This document shows, in pieces, positions 40,452 to 62,068 of a stretch of 64,000 nt of DNA (position 1 is the stretch's first letter; each line of letters begins with the position of its first letter). Both the position numbers and the translations under genes were made by a program. The stretch comes from Apostichopus japonicus (lineage: Eukaryota; Echinodermata; Holothuroidea; Aspidochirotida; Stichopodidae). The stretch is taken from the NCBI RefSeq assembly GCF_037975245.1, contig NC_092565.1:21366999-21430998 (forward strand). Direction: 5' to 3'. The notes beneath the pieces are model-generated. The model had not been told where the DNA came from and did not search any database. It saw nothing but the letters and a program-made list of their open reading frames with translations.

Positions 40452-42197
40452 CTGTAATTCAAACCAGAAAATTAATTGACGTAGTGATTATTTGCCAATA
40501 TAAGGAGCAATTGTGAATACAAGATTCCAAACTCAGCTAATCAGAAATACTAGGGCATATTGCAGCATTGATTGATGTGCCTCTACATAAAAGATTGAGT
40601 TTCCATCAACTTTCGCCTAGACCGTTAAGTATATACCTGATATGACTTTTAACCTCCACGAAAAACAATACATATAATTAAGGGGATATCTTAATAACAA
40701 GTGTGAAGATCAAGTTACTCTGACATTTTGAAATATCAGGTACACAAGCCAAGGTGTCACACACAGACACACATGCTATCATCACCGCACATAAACCTTG
40801 CCTTCAGCAGGGAATCAACACAGAACATAATGTTTAACCAGGCCTGCAGGGAAATGTAAGAACTAATTAACTTTGTTAATTTTGTTTTGTGAACTTCGTT
40901 ACAGGTAAGTAAAGTAAACTTATGCACTTATATTCATTGTATTCATTTATTCACTCACAAATTCAGTTTTGAGTGACGTCATGTAAAAAAGTCTGATAAA
41001 CAAGAATTTTAGGATTATGTATTTTTTATGTAAAAAATGGTAAAAAGCTGAAAAGGGCGCCAGCAGTCCATTTGAGTCCGTCAGGGGGGCATCCGTCCCC
41101 TTTGACTGTATGGACGCTCCGCCACTGGTATGTGCCCGAAAAATTCTCAGCGTATTGCCGAAATTTTCACCAAAAAAAATTGAAAAACACATTGCAAATT
41201 ATTTTTCTTTCAGTAGGTGCTCGAAAAAATTCTCAGCATATTGCCCGAATTATCACCCCCCCCCCAAAAAAAAAAAAATGAAAAACACACTTCAAATTAT
41301 TCTTCTCCCAGCAGGTGCCCGAAAAATTCTCAGCATATTGCCCGAATTATCACCAAAAAATATGGTTGGGGGCTGCAGCCCCCCCGCCTCCTACGCGTAT
41401 GGATCTACGGTCATCTACCGAATTCCAATTCCAATTAATATTTAAGTTACAATACACATTTTTCTAATGATACGTATACATAATATTCACACCACGGAGA
41501 AAAACTGTATTGTAATCCTCGGCTGAACAGTGTGATATATTGATTAACGTGCATACAATCTAAAGCGCAGAATGACATGATCAACCCTGACTATCCAGAC
41601 CGCAAGCAAGCTACATTTGGCGGTGTAGTATATGTGACGTCACCATATCTGATTATAGAGCCCACACATACTTATTCATCACATGGGCGAAATCAACTAT
41701 TTCTGGGAAGCGGTTCTTAACGGTGGAAATTCAACAGTGGCTTTGTTCGTTCAGATTTTGTAACCGGGCTGGATATTTAGTGAATGGAAATACCTTTACA
41801 ACGTTTTCTCATTTCAAAGTTGTGTAAAACAGTCGCAACACATGTGAAATTGGAAGACACATATTTCACAAAGCATGTTCCGGTGATTGCGACATACTGT
41901 CTCGATTCTTATTTCAATACAATAGTACACAAATCGGATAGCCTAACAAACCTAGGTTGAAAACTTGTACGTATTTTTAAGACTAACAGTAACAGTCACA
42001 GAGCGCACAACACGAGCTTACCACAATACGGTAGGCAAACATTACTGAAAAGAAATTGCCATTTGTTCGCAACATTACAACACATTTTATAACTGAAGTT
42101 CCTATATTTTATTAAGTGATCCTGAACAGTTTCTTTGTAGAGTGACATATTTATACTTTTTGGACCTGATACTGGACTAACTTTAGAAAAGTTGAAA
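40452..42197. promoter_or_regulatory. Divergent spacer between SAMD3-like gene and eRF1
   Basis: It carries the eRF1 5' flank and UTR and perhaps upstream exons of the SAMD3-like gene, which I did not find. It contains two perfect TGACGTCA palindromes (40974-40981, 41635-41642), a dispersed-repeat fragment at 40620-40830 and an ~85-bp tandem array at 41130-41365. No TATA box stands out near 42198. Confidence 0.5.
41130..41365. repeat. Tandem array, ~2.7 units of ~85-95 bp
   Basis: Units contain GTGCCCGAAAAATTCTCAGC, ATATTGCCCGAATTATCACC, an A-rich run and TGAAAAACACATTGCAAATT. The array is bordered by GTCCCCTTTGACTGTATGG on the left and GGGGGCTGCAGCCCCCCCG on the right, and the whole looks like a dispersed element. 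ORFs here are repeat artefacts. Confidence 0.8.
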
Positions 42198-49666
<7,469 letters not shown>

Positions 49667-52600
49667 TAGAACCGAGAACTCTGAAGCACCACAACAACAA
49701 GAACAACTAACCACAGAGCAATCTTCTCTCTACAAGAGCCTGTCAGAATGACACAACACAACAAAGAACCGTTGCTTTGTATGCGTACCTTCTTTTTGTT
49801 ACTTTTAATCAACGATATTTAGAGAGGGAGGGAAATATTTCTACGTCATTTAGGTCTTTGGTTTCTTTCTTATTCTGGTTTGGTCTCCTCTTGTATGTAT
49901 GGAGATGGTGGAATAGCACAGCAGGGCCATTGAGTTTGCATGCAGCTTTCTGCCCTTGCAGCACAAGTCGCATGATTTAAATGGTACTGTCTCGTTTATC
50001 ACGATATTGAAAAGCCCTCGGAAAGTATATGCAATGTGCGAGTGGTTAACGTATCTGTTTGGTCATTCACAAAGATATGAACCTGCAGTGACTCCATCCT
50101 CCTTGAAGGACACATCACTGGACTCCAGCTTTGTGATATGAATTAGCATAAACTGCTGGAAATTTGCATATCCAAGTTCCAGGGTACTTAATCGGTTTTT
50201 GAGCACAGCAATATTTTTACGGGCTGTCTGCTATTTATCCTTGAACGGGTCATGGGTCAGGCCAGCTTGAAGTGCGTCTGGGTTGATGAATCATGTATGT
50301 CTGGCGATAACTGAACATGGTCACATGATATGCCAACTTGAAATTTTCATATTTGAATATTCATAGCCAAAAATCGAAATTAGCATATTGATTTTGTATT
50401 TAGTTGTAATAATCTCATAGATACTGGGTTAAAGTTGGATTGTCACTGTCTGTCATAACACACTCAAAGGAACTAATCGCACTTCCTCTGGCAAATGGGA
50501 AATATACGAAGGATTGTATTGTTTTAAGCACAAGTATCAACTATATGTGGTCTTTAAGTTTAAAAGGCTGCTTTTCCATAATATTGCTGACAAAAGACAA
50601 AATCTTTTAGTCAAGCACTACAGGTTTTTATTTTTCTTGTTTTGCTTGCAAGTAGGAAAAAAAATTGAGGGGAACATTACACTGTAGGTTTATGATGTGA
50701 TGAAATCATAACATCAGAAAATTTGACAAATTTATGGCCTTATGGTAACTGTAATGAAGAGAAAAGGTATCCTTGTAAAGCTATTAAAGATTTTGGTAAA
50801 ATATTTACTGTTTTTCCTTATCTTCTCAAAATGCAGAAATGTCCTATTTTCACTAAATACAACATCTTAGTAAAATAACAGTTGTGTTTACTATGTTATG
50901 AACATGCAGTGAACTAGGCAGTGGGGGTATGTCCCTTCTTGGATGCTGTTAATAGAAGAACAAACTGTGGTCAAATGTCTGTTGAAAATCTTAAAGAAGA
51001 TGCTCATTTTCCTTTAAACTAAGAAATGATAAAGTTACGGTTAATTCTCCTCTACATTTGACTCGAGGCATCTTTAACCCATGCTAGGTAAGAGTCCAGG
51101 GTGTGCAAAACTGTAGTCATAAACTACAAACTCCTGGAGGGGTAACGCTTCCACAGCTGGTAAAAATGGGGTGCAAACGTTTATCTATTGCTTAGTGGTG
51201 GTGAGTAGTGGGAAAGATGTAGCAACAATGATTTAACCTATCACACAGCATGCTTAAAACAGTTGAACTTCAGGACAAACGATTTTTGATTTGAAAAGCA
51301 CCTGAGAACTGTAGAAGGTATGAAGATTTTAACAAACGACAAAATCCTCACAGTTATTTCCAAAATCTTGATTGCTTCGATTTATGCCCTATGAAGGAAC
51401 ATTGCACGTACGCTATTGATTGTATGGTTTGTACAAAACTTTTGCAAGTATAAATGTGATTTCATATACAGAGAGATTTTAAATATTTATGCTTGATATT
51501 ATTAACAAATGTCCCATATATCCATTGTCGTAATCAACTATTGTGTCAAATACCGATATTTCTCTCATTTTAACAGACTTGAAAGCTGTCTACTAAATAT
51601 CCCACCAAAATCTGTTTACCCCATAAGTTTTTTTGATTTCACATTTTCATAGTCAAGATGTGAAAGCAAACATTTAGGCTTGTGACTGAAGGAGCATGAA
51701 GAATGGGGGAATAATTGGAGGCAGTGGGATGGTTTGGAAGGAAATATACACCTTCCTTTAAACTTCATATCTCCTATGGTAAGATCAACAAAGAATTTGT
51801 AAGTTCTACCAATTTGAAATCTTCAGTTTGTGCAAAGATTTTATCTGAAATGCCAGAATCATTTTGAAGACCACTTGTTAAAGTTATACAATAGAAATGT
51901 TGGACATTCGAACATTTTGGAGATAATTTCTGAGAAAGGAGTGAATATGCATTTGAAACACAGGATTGTTCTGATGCTAGTGTTATTCCTCCATTTAACA
52001 TAATTATGTTGAGATTATTTAGAATCGCATTGATTGGCAGTATCTCTCATACATGGAATAATTTTGAAGTTTTGAAACACAAATCGAAATGGCAAGCATC
52101 ATTTTAGCTTTAGATATGCAATTGTCTCAATATTGCTTATAAGACTTCTCATGAATTCTCAAAGGGGCTAAAGGCAGGAATCCTTTAAACAATTGTTTTG
52201 ATTGTTCTATCAGCATTGTCCGAGACAAGCAGTAAAAAGTTTGAACCATGAGGTGTTTTAATTCACAAGTAAGATCAAGTCTTTGTGAACTCTTTTACCT
52301 ATAGACTTAAGAAGGGCGTTGCAGTTTAATTCATCTCTTGTTTTTCTTTTTCCAAGACTTCTCAACACATTTCTAGAGAGGTCTATCTGGGCTACAATGT
52401 CCTAATGGATGATGAAAAAAATCTTGGATACATACTTTACCACTTTTTTTTTCTTTTTTGTTGTTTTGTGTATCTTCTCATCATTGGTGTTGTTATGGAT
52501 CTTTTAGTATAACATTTACCCTCCTTGGTGTGCAAGTCCTTGTTCAGAGTGACTTATGTTTCACATTGAAATGATCACACACTCAAGGCAATCACGTCAG

Positions 52601-55470
52601 GGTAATAAAGAAGTTGTGATCACTTGAATTGTCAAAGCCAACTACATGGCTGTGTTTCTAGTGCTGCCACCAAAGTGTTCTTGAGTTAAGGAAAAAGAAC
52701 ATGTATGGAATTAACAAATGTTCAAGATAACTTGGTTAGGATGTACATCCTTAATATGTATATATTTACACATTATTACTTAAAAAGCTCAAAAGACACC
52801 TCCAGTGTTAAACATTCAGCCTTTCTTGGTGATAGTAACATCAAGGAGCTATCCAGCCTCCTAATAACATTACAGTAGCATATGGAATTATAAAACAGCG
52901 AGATACGTTGATATTACATGCAATAAATCTTTTGAGGACACTCATACCAATGCTAATGATACATCCTGAGGTAAGCCTATTCTGGGATCCTAGCCTAACA
53001 TGTTGTTCATGCATGCTAAGAAAAGCCTATACCTGATAGTCTGATAATTAGCCTGGTTAGTTGACCATTCATCAACTTATATATGACTAGTGTTTACTTA
53101 TAACTAGCCTAACGCACTGATTGCATATGCTGAGGAGTGGTTAGGTTGGAAATTATCTTGTCATACTGATGATTGTTTGTGCTGTGCTTCAGGCTAATGA
53201 AAATATCCAGTCTAAAAAGTATAAATCCTCAGAATGCTGTAACGTGAGCTCAGTGAATCCGATAATAGTCTTGAGCTTCTTTATGAAGTTTGACTTTTCA
53301 ATAACCTTCTGTACACTAATGGTGTAAACATATAAAGCAATGTCATTTAAATAACAGATCTCCCTCAGTATGGGATGAATGGCATGGTGCCTGCATGGCT
53401 CAGTTAAAAGAAACCTTGTAACTTCCTGTTTTTCCTCATTATGTGTAAAGTTTTTGATGAAGGATACAATCTATGAAACCAGTGATACAATTGATGAAAA
53501 TACAAAGATGTTATGTCCTCATATGGGTTGTATTTATGGTGTAGGGTGCTAACTATGTTTAGCATGTATGGGGATGATGGGGTTAACAGATAAAAGAGGT
53601 GCTTGATATAATGACAATGTGTGACGGAGGTTATAGTCATCCTTTCAAGTTGCTGTAATTACTCTGTAAGATGATAACACTTATTTATATGATACCTTAA
53701 TTTCACTGCAATCATACTGTGATACTTCAAGGGAATTTGCATATAGCTTCTAATTAGTGTAATAGGACATTTCAAGAGAAGAAGGAGAACATTTTCTGAT
53801 CTTTAAATTTCCTGTATAATGCCATGTGTCCATTCTTAATTGTCACCGGAGTAAGTTTTACATTCTGAAGTCTTGTTGCAAATGGACTGGTCACAAATTT
53901 AGCAGGGTACCAATGGGATTAGTAGTATTAGTGGGATCAGTGGAAGAAGTGATGGACTGTCCAAGTATAGCTGAGCATGTCATACTTCATCTTACACAAC
54001 ATTTGGTACGTTGAGACAGAGTGTAATTCTGTTGCAATGTCTAGAGCAAATCCGTACCACTCTTTTCATTTATCAAAATACATTCAATTGTAAACATTTT
54101 GTGTGGCATGGGTTTGATGGTAATAAAGTTACTTCATGTACCGTGTCGCAAGTGTCTGTATACACCATTATCAAACGACTAAACATTCTTTCGACTAGTC
54201 ACCTCAACTAATAACGAACCACATTTACTAATAACAAGTCGAGGGTAATATGAACCAATCGCATAGGTCAGTAGGGTAGTGGAGAAACAGCTGTACCTCT
54301 TTTGAACTGTCAAAAATTCCCTTTGGAATAAACTTTTCAAAGCATATTTTAGAAAAGAGGATTGTGATAAAGGAATGCCCATAAGGAGATGCAATGTATC
54401 ATCTCTCTTTTAGAACAAATGAACATTACATGTTATTTTCTTTAGGTAATTTAACATAAAGACTATGAATACTTTAGTTGAGCAGGGAAAGATATGGCAA
54501 TTTTTTTTAAACACTCACTGCTTGATAGTTACTAGGCTGTACATATCTCTACTCAGGAACAGTGGTGTATCTCAACATAATTGTATAAACCCAATTACTG
54601 ATTTGAAGATTCCAGGCAAAATAACATTATATATATATATGTATATATATATATATACATATATATATATACACCCTAGTTTGGGATATATAAGAGTTGA
54701 AGGTATTACTTTTGACAGAATGTCATCAAATTGACCCTCATATTCTTTAAAACCGATAACCTTTTTATTCTCAGAATCTTTTTCTATAAGTTCAAGGTGC
54801 TGCTTGAGTTAATACACATATGACAGGAAGGTGCAAATGGATTTATAAAACTATCGCTTTACAGGTTACGAGCTCTTCGTCATTTGGTTGAAAAAGATAT
54901 CTTTGACGTGTACGGTCAACAGCATTCATAACATTCTTTGACAAGATTCACCCTTTCTGAATCTTTGTTAGAAAAAGGTTCTTTTTTTATTTCTTGTTAA
55001 GTTATTTCCTATATTAGGGTTATGATTTGTAATAGTTTTTTGAGGTTCATTTTAGGCATTACGTAAAATATTTTCAAGAATTTTTTTTTATGAAGAATGA
55101 ACAGAGGCAAAGGTTGTTGAAATGCAACAATGACTTCAACTTGTTTAATGGCTCTGATTAGTATCATGGGGCAAAGTCATCAATATAAAGTTTACTTCCT
55201 TAGTTAAAGAATGACCATAAATAGTACAAAAAAACAGAAAAAAAAAAGAAAGTAATAAAGGATGGTAGGATCTTGTATGGCCATATTTGTCTTTGTCATG
55301 TCCCACATAATAACATTCATTTGTGCCTTCCAAGTTACATGAAGGATTATTTCTGATGGGATTAATGGTATATTTCGGTTAGATGTGATGATGATGATGA
55401 TGATGATGATGATTATTATTATCATCATCTGATTCGGTGGTTCTGTTACGTGAATGATCATATGTTAAAT
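49667..55470. other. eRF1 3' UTR and intergenic DNA
   Basis: No further coding exon was found. AATAAA hexamers occur at 52604-52609 and 52922-52927 and are possible poly(A) signals for a long eRF1 3' UTR, but nothing decides between them. An (AT)n block with a GTATATATATATATATAC palindrome lies near 54630-54672 and a (GAT)n tract at 55384-55415. Confidence 0.5.
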
Positions 55471-55624
55471 AATAAGCCATGTTTTATCTCAATCCATTCA
55501 TTTCTATCACTTATTCTTTCTTGTCGTCTCCATTTTCACTCCCCACAAATTGTCTGTGTGAGTTTGCTCTACTGGACAGTATAAAACAAAAATGCTCTGT
55601 ACCCCCATCCCTACCATCAGGGGG

Positions 55625-56200
55625 TACACTTTCCAACCCTCAGTACTCTCTAGGATTGCTCTCTCAAACCAGCCCATCTTCTCCCAAGAATTGCACCCTC
55701 TCAAACCTCCTGGACTACTCCCAAGGGATACACACTCAAACCCAATTCCGCCAGGATTACTCTCAATGCCCACTGGGATTACACTTCCTTCTACCCAGAG
55801 ATTGCTCTAAATCCTCCTGCACCACCCCAAGATTAGTCTAAATCCTGCACCACCCTAGGGATTGCTCTAAATCCTCCTGCACCACCCCAGGGATTGCTCT
55901 AAATCCTCCTGCACCACCCTAGGGATTGCTCTAAATCCTCCTGCACCAGCCCAGGGATTGCTCTAAATCCTCCTGCAACACCCCAGGGATTGCTCTAAAT
56001 CCCCCTGCCCCACCCTAGGGATTGCTCATAATCCTCCTGCACCACCCCAGGGATTGCTCTAAATCCTCCTGCATGACCCAATGGATTTTTTGTAATTCCC
56101 CTGCACCACCCCAGGGATTGCTATCTCAAACCTCCCCACTTCCCTCAGAGATTCACTCTCAAATCCAGCCCCTGCCCACTACTCCCATGGATTACGATCC
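55625..56200. repeat. 31-bp minisatellite
   Basis: The clean core at 55797-56130 has about eleven units of the type GGGATTGCTCTAAATCC plus TCCTGCACCACCCTA, mostly 31 bp. Degenerate units extend left to about 55625 and right to about 56200. Because 31 is not a multiple of three, the 120-codon and shorter ORFs crossing it are not meaningful proteins. Confidence 0.93.
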
Positions 56201-59200
56201 AAATGAATTTCAGCAGCAAATGAAGTGTGCCGTATTTACAAAATCTGCCAAAATGTTACTCAAAGAGAGGATGAAAAGACAAATAACGACAAAAGAGGAG
56301 AAGTGATTATGTTTGTAATAACATGTTACTGGCATCCCTTGCATAACTTCTCAGATACATAACCTTTAATTGAACCAGAGTTCACAAATCCGCACGATGA
56401 AAATAGATTTGCATTGTTTTTGCAATCTATTCCCTTCACCCCCCTTTTTTTCTTTACAAAGTTCTTTGCTTAAAATATCTTTAAAAAAAAAAATTTTACA
56501 TGTCAAATTTGACAACTTACTGCATCTATTTGAAACAACAAAACACACAAACTGTTACAGGCAAATAGCCAAATAATGCCCGTTTTTAATTACTTCTATA
56601 AGTATAAGCAGAATTTCTTCCTTCTGTTGTAAGATTAAACAAAAGCAAAAAAAAAAAAAAAATAGAATAAAACAACAATGACAGTGGATGAAAAGGCAAA
56701 CAGTCAAATGGACACTATTATTAAAGTGACCTCAAAATATGTTGGAAGCAGGATGGATGAGCTTGACCAGAGCATTTGAGAGCCAGTTTGGGGCCACGGA
56801 AACAGTCATGTGATCAGGCCCCTTTGAAGTCTCCATCAATTCATGGGCATGTGAGAATACATTCTTCAGTTTCAGCCATATCTACCAAGGCCTCCCATAT
56901 ATGGACCCTGGAAGAATGGGTGTAGCCCCACCAAATATCCCCCCCCCCCCGTTTTTGATGGCCCTTTCTACAATGTGCTTAATAGTTTAATAATTTATGA
57001 ACACTCTCCTCTGTAAACATGTCATCTGTGTACATACCCTGTAACAATTCAAATCTTCTGATTAAACTTTCAATTAAAGGTAAACTCCCTCTTTGGGCTA
57101 CATTCGCAGGTCCAGCAAACATACTGAATTGCAACAAAAGCTTTTACAAATCTTGGATATGTTTAGAAATAGAAAATCAAAGGAAAGGAATAAACCAGTT
57201 GGGTGTAACTTTACCTCAATTTCTGGTACAATGTGACCTAAATGTGAAATCCTCTACATCAGTGCTTGTTGCATACCATGGGTACGTGAAGGTCTTTCCC
57301 AAATAGAAAATAACTATAAGAGAGAGAGAGAGGGGTGGGGAGGGGGAGGATGAAGCTGATGTGCTGGGTAGAAGTAATTTGTGTTTTATACACATTTGCA
57401 AATTTGAGGTTACCATTAATGTCCAATCTCTTCTTGAAATAATTCATAGGTTACCCATTAATGTCCAATCTCTTGTAATAATTCATAGACTATTTTTGGA
57501 AAATGATAGTAAAGAACCAGAAACCTCATTCACTGATGAGAAATTCTCTTCAACAGGTCACATGACAAACTTATACACAGCTAACAGCACCCTAAATTTT
57601 AATGTTTGTTTATCGTTCAATGAAGGGTACCATCTTTTTTCACTAGTCCATAAATCAAGTAAAGTCCTGGTTAATCTGTGAGCAAATCCCAAGTTCTTGT
57701 CCTAAGAACTCAAATAACTTTTTAGTAGTAGACTTAACTGGTACAAAAATTAATATTTATCTATCAGAAATGAAAAAGAAAAAAAGATACAAAATATGCG
57801 AGCATGCAAAATACATCACACAATAAACATGTGTATTAAAGAAAAAGAAGAAGATGAAGAAAAAGGGGAGAAAAAAATTAAAAGTTTCACTTGATCAGTT
57901 ATCAAGTTTGTAAGTAATGTTACTAAGGCACACCAGGATGCAAGTTGCTCAACAGTTTTCTAATTTTTTTTTTTCCAGTAAAAAGACCCAGCAGTTGACC
58001 AAGAGTAACCTTTCAAAGCCTCAAAAATGGGAAAATATGGAAAAGAGAAACAAATTAAGTTCATAAAACAAAGTTTGCCAGCAGGAGTTTTGGAGACGCA
58101 AAAAGAAATCTTGGGAGAACACAGAGGGCTTCAAGGTTTAGTATTAATTGTATAAACAATATATTTTCATTTACAATGCGAGAAAGCAGAATAAACAACA
58201 GTAAGTTTGGTCACTTTCACATTATGTTCGACTATTTCACAGATGAGATCCCCTATGAAAGTAAACATTACGTTGGGTTCACTTCACCATTTCATGAACA
58301 AAAGCTCATAATTTTTTAGTAAACGTGCAGCTTATATAACATCATTTCTGAGTATTCTTTAAGAAAACATGTGTGAAAGATTGGATCCAAAATTACAACA
58401 TACACGTTTCACCTGAAAAAGTGTCTTCTATGATATCAAAGAACCTTGGCTTCTGCAAGATTTTTATATTTCTTATTTCTTTATTCTTCTATGAATCACT
58501 CTTCACCGAATTCCCTACAATTGTTAATTTTTAATTTTTTGTCTTCTTTTTTTTTTTGTCCTTTTTCAAGAATGGCAGTCTAAAATTGAGATACAGTCTT
58601 TCAATACAACCAAACATAGTTAAAAAGGAATACCTACTTATTTAGTTGAACATCACTTCATTAATTTACATGCTTGCTTTGGTACAGGCCTGTGCAGGAA
58701 TGGGTGAGAAGGTACAAAGGGAGAGGAGTTTATATCAAAATTACTTTCTGTGAAATCACTACCAAGAATGTTGATTAAAGGCATTTGGCCTAGTTAGCTC
58801 CAAATTAGTAAATTCAAAAGTGCAACTTTCAGCATGGCAGCTGAAATGTGTAATTTAAGTTGAGCGATCAGTTTTTGAGCATTTCAGCATAATTTAGGGC
58901 AAAACTATGAGTACCATGAAAGGCCCTGGGGATAATTACAATGAAAGGCCCCAGGGATAATTATGTCACTGCATGTTTTCCTTCGCTAGTAACGAGGTCA
59001 GTTTTGCAAATGCCGTATTTTTGCTATTACTTGAGTTCTTAACATGAAGAGAAAATCTAACAGACAAGGGGATAGTAAACGGATTCACCTCTTAACCCTA
59101 TGTGACTATCACACAAATCCCCTACCTGCCCCCAAATACAAGCCCCCTCCCTTCTTCCAAAACAAATCCCCTCCCTACCCCCAAAACAAAGGTTTGACCC

Positions 59201-60949
59201 CATATCCTTTTGTCCCTTAGATATTTATGGGAGCTCTGTCCTATTAGTTGGAAAGGTCATTAGTATTGGCCCCAAATTATAGCAAAAAATTTGCTAGCAA
59301 TGTTCAAAAGTACTCTCATGTTGGTTCTCCGTCTCCTCATTACTTCCAGACATTGAGAAGTGTTTAAATCAAACAATTAACTGTTCCAGCCAGGAAGAAG
59401 ACGTTTGAAGGTAGTTGTGGTAAAATGATTGTCAAAATGTGGAACATCAGTGACCATTATCAGACTTTCTAGCATATTTTGAGGTGACATACTGAATGAC
59501 CTTTAAGAGAACTGTTGGCATTTGTTCATTCTTTAGCACACTTTTAAGGTGTCCCAATAACAGTTACCATAGCCTACAATGGGTAATCAGGCTTAAGGGG
59601 ATAATATAAGTCGTGTAACCATGACTGACAGAGATAATGAGGGGGGGGGGGTGAGGTGGTGTAGCATGTAAGTGTCACATTGTCTTTCATAAAGATAATG
59701 TCATAAAGCCAACATTAATATAACTATAAGTCACCATGAAGGTAAGAAAACCAACTCAGTCTAACAAGAAAGGTCTACTCTGCTTGAACTTTGCTAAGCT
59801 AAGAATGGGAAAACATGAAATGTTTACTCAGCCTCTCTGTATTAAGCTGCTTTCTGTTAACAAAAACAACAAACAATGAACAACTGAGCATTGTTCAAGG
59901 CTGTTTTGGTAATCTGGGAGCTAACTAAATTTCCTTTTTACATAATTAACTTTCAGTTTTAATCTTTCTTTCTTTCTCTTACTTTTTTTTATTAAAGCTG
60001 TTCAAAGCGCATAAGAACAGAAGACCAGGATGTCTGCAAACAGTCTTGCAAATTAATTTTTTTGACGGTGCAAAATATAGTGCAATGCTGTTTAATAATT
60101 TAAAAGTTTTGAGCGGCCACTGAGGACTAATAAACAGTGAACGTGACAGACTGAAAATGGAGAAACGAATGGAAGAGAGAAGGCAATCTTAAACTTACCA
60201 CAGCTGAATGTCAGACGCTGGTTATCTTTAGGCGAGGTATAAATCCTACTTTTCAATGCTTCCATTGCTAAGTATGGTGAGCAGTATACCTATGATCAAC
60301 TTGGAAAATATAATAACCTTTGACCCCACATTTACTTCAAAATGACGCTACGTTAACCTCCGACCTCAAACTTCTGAACGATATTTGTGAACATACCTGC
60401 CAGTTGATACTACCTGCTCACCAACGTGGTGACGGTATGAAATAAAAAATATTAAAAATTTTTTTTTTTTTTTTTTTTTTTTGGAGAGATTTGACAACTG
60501 GCGTAAGTCAGACCACTTTTCGAGGATCGCAAGAAAAATTTCCAAAACACCTGTTGTTGTCAGAAGTGTTAAAAAAAGGGGTTAATTTTGAGACCTGCTG
60601 CGATGCAACAGAGTAAAGGCAATATATTGAAGTCACACCGATAATAATAGCACAAAGGGAGTGTTCTGTTTAGCCGAACAAAAATTAAAGATCAAACAAT
60701 AATAATAATGGCCTGCTACTAACAATACCAGGACACGAACGAGCGGATTGGTTTCGTGAAAATTACTACGATACGGGAAGTTTCTTTTATCACTTCCATC
60801 CGTCCGCACTCGTTCCTGCAAGATGTATTTTTTATTCTTTCCTTCTTCCTTGCAAAATAAAGATGCAAAGAAATAAAGACTTTCAAGCTGAAAAAAGAAA
60901 TGATAAGGGGTGACCTCTAACAATAGAATGACCTCTTGTTGCATAAACC
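56200..60949. other. Intergenic region with low-complexity tracts
   Basis: A C-rich tract at 56940-56951, a ~50-bp duplicated ACCATTAATGTCCAATCTCT segment at 57409-57490, (AG)n near 57317-57335, a short GAAAGGCCCxxGGGATAATTA duplication at 58918-58960 and a T27 run ending near 60482. No exon recognised. Confidence 0.5.
60831..60836 (-). terminator. Possible poly(A) signal of the RRM-CCCH gene
   Basis: AATAAA on the minus strand, about 125 bases after the TAA at 60960-60962. Position is suitable; no transcript evidence. Confidence 0.4.
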
Positions 60950-60959
60950 CTATTGTTTT

Positions 60960-61107
60960 TTACTCGGGAGCGGCTCCTCTTTGCCATGATTGATAGTCTG
61001 CCCCCTTGGAAGCTGGGAGGTGTTGGTAGCGGCATCGGTCCGCGTACCAGCAGCCAGTGGTCCGCCAGAAGTAGCACTCGTTTCCGTTGACTGGACCTCG
61101 GCTCGCT
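60960..61107 (-). CDS. Terminal exon with CCCH zinc finger
   Basis: Two other frames are also open here, one as a longer ATG ORF (60950-61177). The true frame is set by the donor phase of the Q-rich exon (two bases, GG) and is confirmed by the CCCH pattern [21 protein letters not shown]. Confidence 0.82.
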
Positions 61108-61999
61108 CTATGACAAAGCAAAAAAATAATAGTAGTGACGTTTTCGTCAGATTCTCAGGTCCACAATCTTTCACCAATCACAGAATCTCACATTTCAGAA
61201 ACTTGTCGTCTCTGAGAACGTTTCTGAAATTCAAGTGCGACGAGTTCCCTTGAAAAGTTTTGCTGAAAAGCTTTACTTCATTGTTCCAGTCTATATTGCA
61301 AAATATTGAGTTTAATAATTCTTATAAAACCTACATTGTTGCCATTGTATTGGAAAGAAATACTCCTGAGCTTCTTCACCACAAATCTGTACTCAATATT
61401 CTGGATGGAACAATGAAGACCATGAAGATATATTTGTTTAGCACTTAACATTGAAGAACATATCAAAAGTACTTTATGCTGGAATGGGGTGGGGGGGGGA
61501 GGGGTGGGGCGAACTCTTCAAGAAGCAAAGATACAAAATACACAAAAAGTAAAGGCATAGAGAAATTAAAATCATTAAACACATAAATTACTGACACTGA
61601 AAATGAAAGAATGAATACAAAACAGCTGGAAAAAAATAAAATATTTACCCATTTGAATTAAAATTATGCATATTGCTGTGATGTTGTGCGGTTGAGGGTT
61701 GTTGTTTGTACTGCTGCTGAGATGCTTGCTGTTGTACATGCTGTTGCGGCTGCTGTTGCTGCTGCTGTTGTTGCTGCTGGGGCGGCGGCTGAGATGGGGC
61801 GCTATTATCACCACTTGGCCTAGTTTTCTTCAGATATATTGTTTGGAGGTGTCCATCTGTTATTGGATGGTCTGGAAATTTTATCAGAAGTTGTGATTCG
61901 AAGAACTGGTAACCCTACACAAGGAAAGACCAAAAAAATTGTAATAATAACACAAATGTTAAGCAGAATGATGAATACGAGTTCTGAATTGGCATCAGC

Positions 62000-62068
<69 letters not shown>

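Noticed and set aside
55479-55841. 120-codon Pro/Ser/Leu-rich ORF
   Set aside because: Produced by degenerate units of the 31-bp minisatellite, whose period is not a multiple of three.
60950-61177. 75-codon ORF ending PLPSKKQ as the end of the RRM gene
   Set aside because: Its frame needs one base from the previous exon, but that exon ends with two; the other frame gives a CCCH finger and its own stop at 60960-60962.
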